Below, one piece after another: positions 7,274-9,429 of a DNA stretch of 9,429 nucleotides. Under the pieces are notes generated by a model that saw nothing but the letters and a program-made list of their open reading frames with translations, searched no databases and had not been told where the DNA came from. Numbering within the stretch: position 1 is the first letter of the stretch; every line of letters begins with the position of its first letter. This stretch comes from Polyangiaceae bacterium (GTDB taxonomy: Bacteria; Myxococcota_A; Polyangia; Polyangiales; Polyangiaceae). Location of the stretch: assembly GCA_022447485.1 (NCBI GenBank), contig JAKVCH010000090.1:1-9429 (forward strand), given 5' to 3'. Made by a program: the position numbers and the translations under genes.

Positions 7274-8148
7274 GAATTACGGAAAATATTCTCAACACTC
7301 GAGTTTTACGTGACTTGTCTCAGTCACGACAACGACATGCTCAGGCCGCAGATGTTGCTTCCAGTGGTCTGTAGGTGCAGCGCCCCTCCGATGACCCCAG
7401 CAGCGCGGCCTTGCTCTCAAAAACCCAGCGAGAGCTCGCGACGAATCAGAGTTATCAGAGTTCTCTGGAGCTTGGCCTGGCCGACCTGTCCTTAGCGGAG
7501 TCGACTCTTTCTGAGGCGGGCCAATTACTGCAGCGGGCGCGAGAGATTTCGCTCGCGGCGGCTAACGGCTCGGCGACTCCAGCGATGCGCGATGCCGCCG
7601 CTCTTGAGATTGCTGGAATTCGAGATGCTCTACTGGGGGTGGCGAATACTCAGGGTGTGAGTGGCTATATTTTTGCTGGTTCCCAGTCTCAGCAAGAGGC
7701 TTTTGATTCGAGTTACCAATTTCAAGGAGATGCATTTGAGCCAAAAATCAAGAGCGGCCCCTCCACGGAAGTCGTGATTCGAGCCAGTGGTGCTCGGGCT
7801 TTTACCAGTGTGGGTGGGCGAGACCTCTTTCAAGATTTAAATGACCTCGAAACTGCATTGCTGGCGAATGACGGAGTTGCGATTACGGCTTCCCTCGGTG
7901 CTCTGGAGGCCGGACGGGAACAGTTGGTGCAGGAACGTGCCCGAACCGGCATGAACATGAATCGCGTGGAGCAGGCCCAGAACCTTCTTGGGAGCCAGCA
8001 GATGAGTCAAGAGTCGCTTCAAGCTACTTTGGCAGGAGCGGATCCTGCAGAGTCTATCAGTCGTTTGGTCGAAATGCAGAACGCAATGCAGCGGGCCCTC
8101 GCCGTTTCCCGGCAATTACTCGACTTAGATTCTTTGTCCCGATTCTAA
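7270..8148 (+). CDS. flgL: Hook-filament junction protein FlgL, interrupted by in-frame TAG at codon 35
   Basis: Second junction protein (HAP3), connecting FlgK to the filament. Read through the stop, the gene gives 292 codons, a normal size. ATG 7270 overlaps the flgK stop, with GAGG 5 nt upstream. Codons 1-34 encode MRITENILNTRVLRDLSQSR and onward to DVASSGL, the expected D0 start. Codon 35 is TAG (7372-7374), then V-QRPSDDPSSAA resumes in the same frame with the family's most conserved motif (SSGxxVxRPSDDP). The C-terminus, DPAESISRLVEMQNAMQRALAVSRQLLDLDSL, is intact. Position 35 is usually a Lys, Arg or similar residue. A GTG at 7375 directly after the stop could restart a 257-residue product lacking most of the N-terminal D0 helix. 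Possible explanations: sequencing/assembly error, recent point mutation, or suppression. The rest of the frame shows no decay. Confidence 0.88.
7372..7374 (+). other. In-frame amber codon inside flgL
   Basis: TAG lies exactly 34 codons after the flgL ATG and is followed at once by GTG and the conserved QRPSDDP block without any frame change. A single base change from AAG (Lys) or CAG (Gln) would create it. TAG is a normal stop for the activator gene, flgA, flgH and flgJ in this window, so general amber reassignment is unlikely. Confidence 0.95.
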
Positions 8149-8175
8149 AAAGCGCAAAAATCAAGAGTCTCTGGC

Positions 8176-8206
8176 AGCCCCGTGATGCGCAGTGGGGTTT
8201 CTCTTC
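8176..8206 (+). terminator. Weak terminator-like hairpin after flgL
   Basis: AGCCCC (8176-8181) pairs with GGGGTT (8194-8199), four G-C pairs plus a wobble and an A-T, around a 12-nt loop. The following stretch TTTCTCTT is T-rich but interrupted. It starts 28 nt after the flgL stop. It may give partial termination or 3' end protection; the stem is short for a full terminator. Confidence 0.35.
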
Positions 8207-8302
8207 AGGGCGTTGTGATTCCATCAGTTCCTCCGCCTATCTTTTCTTCGCCAAGAGAATGCCCGAAAATAGCGCTCTTTATGTCGTGCTTGAGTTCTGC
8301 AT

Positions 8303-8318
8303 TGGCATGACTCATGCC
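8303..8318 (+). promoter_or_regulatory. 15-bp palindrome overlapping a sigma-54-like element before csrA
   Basis: GGCATGA-C-TCATGCC (8304-8318) is a perfect inverted repeat with 7-bp arms. The same bases read as TGGCAT-N5-ATGC (8303-8317), two mismatches from the sigma-54 consensus but with the exact 10 nt between GG and GC. If used as a promoter, transcription would start near 8329, leaving a 10-nt leader without the AGGTGAT ribosome-site candidate. That makes an operator reading about as likely. It lies 21 nt before csrA. Confidence 0.35.
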
Positions 8319-8338
8319 TAGGTGATGGAAACTATCTC

Positions 8339-8656
8339 ATGCTAGTCGTCTCACGTCGCAAAGGTCAGCGTATCGTTATCGGTCAAGATATCGAAGTAGT
8401 CGTTTCGGGTGTCTCCGGTTCGACCGTGCGTTTGGCGATTGTGGCTCCCCGTTCTGTGCCTGTTTTAAGGGGCGAAGTTTTTGATGCCGTTGCTGCTCAA
8501 AACCAAGCTGCTCTTGAGGCAGGGGAAGAGCTGGACGTTTTTTTGAGTGCGGAGGCTCCCCAGAGCACAACGCAAAGCGTCATGGATTCGACATCGACTA
8601 GCGCCAGCGATTCGACACGAGACAAGGACCATGAACCTGACAAAAGCGATATTTAA
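8339..8656 (+). CDS. csrA: Carbon storage regulator CsrA with long acidic Ser/Thr tail
   Basis: Dimeric RNA-binding protein that controls translation and stability of mRNAs by binding GGA motifs, commonly flagellin or other motility messages. The core (residues 1-60) is canonical: MLVVSRRKGQRIVIG, five-strand layout, R6 and R44 conserved, with LRGEV where many relatives have HREEI. CsrA is usually 60-75 residues; this frame gives 105, with a hydrophilic tail (about 69-105) rich in Ser, Thr and Asp. A run of seven T's (8538-8544) sits exactly at the core/tail border: with six T's the frame would stop at residue 68. The upstream leader has AGGTGAT 12 nt and GGAAA 8 nt before ATG, the latter in a possible small hairpin (8324-8336), suggesting autoregulation (inference). 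Its 3' end overlaps the Maf-like gene by 26 nt. No fliW follows. Confidence 0.95.
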   Translation: MLVVSRRKGQRIVIGQDIEVVVSGVSGSTVRLAIVAPRSVPVLRGEVFDAVAAQNQAALEAGEELDVFLSAEAPQSTTQSVMDSTSTSASDSTRDKDHEPDKSDI

Positions 8657-9429
8657 TGACAACCTTGAGCATTCCTGCGTTAGTGAAGTTACGCTTGAGA
8701 AAATAAGCAATACCGCGCTGCGAGGCCGGGTTGGTCGGACGATAGATGGTTGGCCGGTGATTGTTCTTGATGAGGAGGCCCAAATATGCCTCGACACGCC
8801 TTTCCCCCTTCCTCGGCTCGACGAATTAAAGGCTGATCGGGAGGCGAAGGTCGTAGTTTTTGGTCTGGGCCTGGGTCATACGGTTCGAACTCTCCTAGCC
8901 GCAGGGGTTGAGGTTGCTGCGATTTACGAGCCTGACCCGGGAATCGCGCGACTTTACTTTGAGTACGGCCCTTCTGATCTTGGTGAAATTCCTGTGGTGA
9001 CTAGCTTGCAGGAATTAGAATCGCTCTGGCTCTCTGTCATGGGGGTAGCCGGGATGATTCAAGTTGTACCAACCCCCGGGTATCGCGAAGTTTTCACGGA
9101 GGAATTAGAAGCGGTTTTGACGAGAGTGCGTCTCTTGGTCGACCGGGTGGCTGTCGACGATGCGACTGTGAGAGGCCGAGGTCGTCATTGGATCAGAGAT
9201 ATCCTAGACAACGTTGAGTTCATGCATCAGGTGCCGTCGCTGAACCAACTCGAGGGGACCTGTCGTGGGGTCCCTGCATTTATTGTGGGGGCGGGCCCCT
9301 CCCTTGAGAAAAACTTGGCGTTGATCGGAAAAGCGGTCGGAAGAGGCGTTGTGTTTGCGGTCAACTCGAGCGGTCGCGCTTTGGAGCGAGCTGGAATTGT
9401 CCCGCAGTTTTTTGGCTGCTTGGAGTGTG
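8631..9429 (+). CDS. Maf-type flagellin modification protein (DUF115 / MptE-like), 3' end outside window
   Basis: An open frame of 266 codons running off the right edge. By family knowledge, Maf (motility accessory factor) proteins act in the cytoplasm and are needed to transfer nonulosonic acid sugars to flagellin; the core resembles 6-hydroxymethylpterin diphosphokinase MptE. Seen here: an N-terminal Rossmann-like block VVVFGLGLGHTVRTLL (about 74-89) followed by a strand ending in YEPDP (99-103), a helical connector with RHWIRDILDNVEFM (about 185-198), and the start of the DUF115 core, PAFIVGAGPSLEKNLALIG (215-233) leading to VFAVNSSGRALERAGIVPQF. The start at ATG 8631 is the first in frame, with a nearby AAGG; it overlaps csrA by 26 nt in another frame, implying coupling. 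Whether it modifies flagellin here depends on sugar genes beyond the window. Confidence 0.85.
   Translation, partial: MNLTKAIFNDNLEHSCVSEVTLEKISNTALRGRVGRTIDGWPVIVLDEEAQICLDTPFPLPRLDELKADREAKVVVFGLGLGHTVRTLLAAGVEVAAIYEPDPGIARLYFEYGPSDLGEIPVVTSLQELESLWLSVMGVAGMIQVVPTPGYREVFTEELEAVLTRVRLLVDRVAVDDATVRGRGRHWIRDILDNVEFMHQVPSLNQLEGTCRGVPAFIVGAGPSLEKNLALIGKAVGRGVVFAVNSSGRALERAGIVPQFFGCLEC

Noticed and set aside
7270..8148. TAG recoded as an amino acid throughout this genome
   Set aside because: TAG correctly ends the activator gene (followed by a terminator), flgA, flgH and flgJ at expected family lengths, so it works as a stop here.

Overview
The window is one continuous stretch of a flagellar gene cluster, with every supported gene on the + strand. 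It covers the distal rod, the P and L rings, the hook-filament junction and flagellar regulation. The order is: sigma-54 activator (5' end outside the window), flgG, flgA, flgH, flgI, flgJ (rod-binding domain only), flgM, flgN, flgK, flgL, csrA, and a Maf-type (DUF115/MptE-like) flagellin-modification gene cut by the right edge. LPS-type L and P rings (FlgH lipoprotein, FlgI, periplasmic chaperone FlgA) indicate a Gram-negative, diderm host. The sigma-54 activator, the single-domain FlgJ, and the flgM-flgN-flgK-flgL-csrA order fit a deltaproteobacteria-like lineage in the broad sense. That placement is an inference from layout and protein style, not a classification.

Layout. Positions 2-1096: AAA+ and Fis-type HTH part of the activator, closed by a strong rho-independent hairpin at 1126-1154. 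Positions 1155-1390: a control region holding a 20-bp tandem repeat array (1171-1262) and a consensus-perfect sigma-54 promoter (1352-1367), whose predicted start site lies only about 13 nt before flgG. Positions 1391-5140: flgGAHIJ, tightly packed, with ATGA overlaps at flgG/flgA and flgI/flgJ. After a gap of about 100 nt, positions 5242-8148 hold flgMNKL, with stop/start overlaps at flgN/flgK and flgK/flgL. Positions 8149-8338: a spacer with a weak terminator-like hairpin and a 15-bp palindrome. Positions 8339-9429: csrA with an unusual C-terminal tail, overlapping the Maf-like gene by 26 nt.

How the genes fit together. The activator probably acts on the sigma-54 promoter next to it, switching on the rod and ring genes. 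FlgA, FlgI, FlgH, FlgG and FlgJ then build the periplasmic part of the axle. FlgM (anti-sigma-28) and FlgN (chaperone for FlgK/FlgL) mark the switch to late genes. FlgK and FlgL form the hook-filament junction. CsrA (RNA-binding regulator) and the Maf-like protein (flagellin glycosylation) act on filament production.

Two points deserve most attention. First, flgL carries an in-frame TAG at codon 35, directly before the conserved RPSDDP motif, while TAG is an ordinary stop in four neighbouring genes. Second, csrA has a run of seven T's exactly where losing one T would give a normal-length 68-residue CsrA in place of the 105-residue tailed form. I do not see an entirely new system here; the novelty lies in regulation and in these possible switch or decay events.
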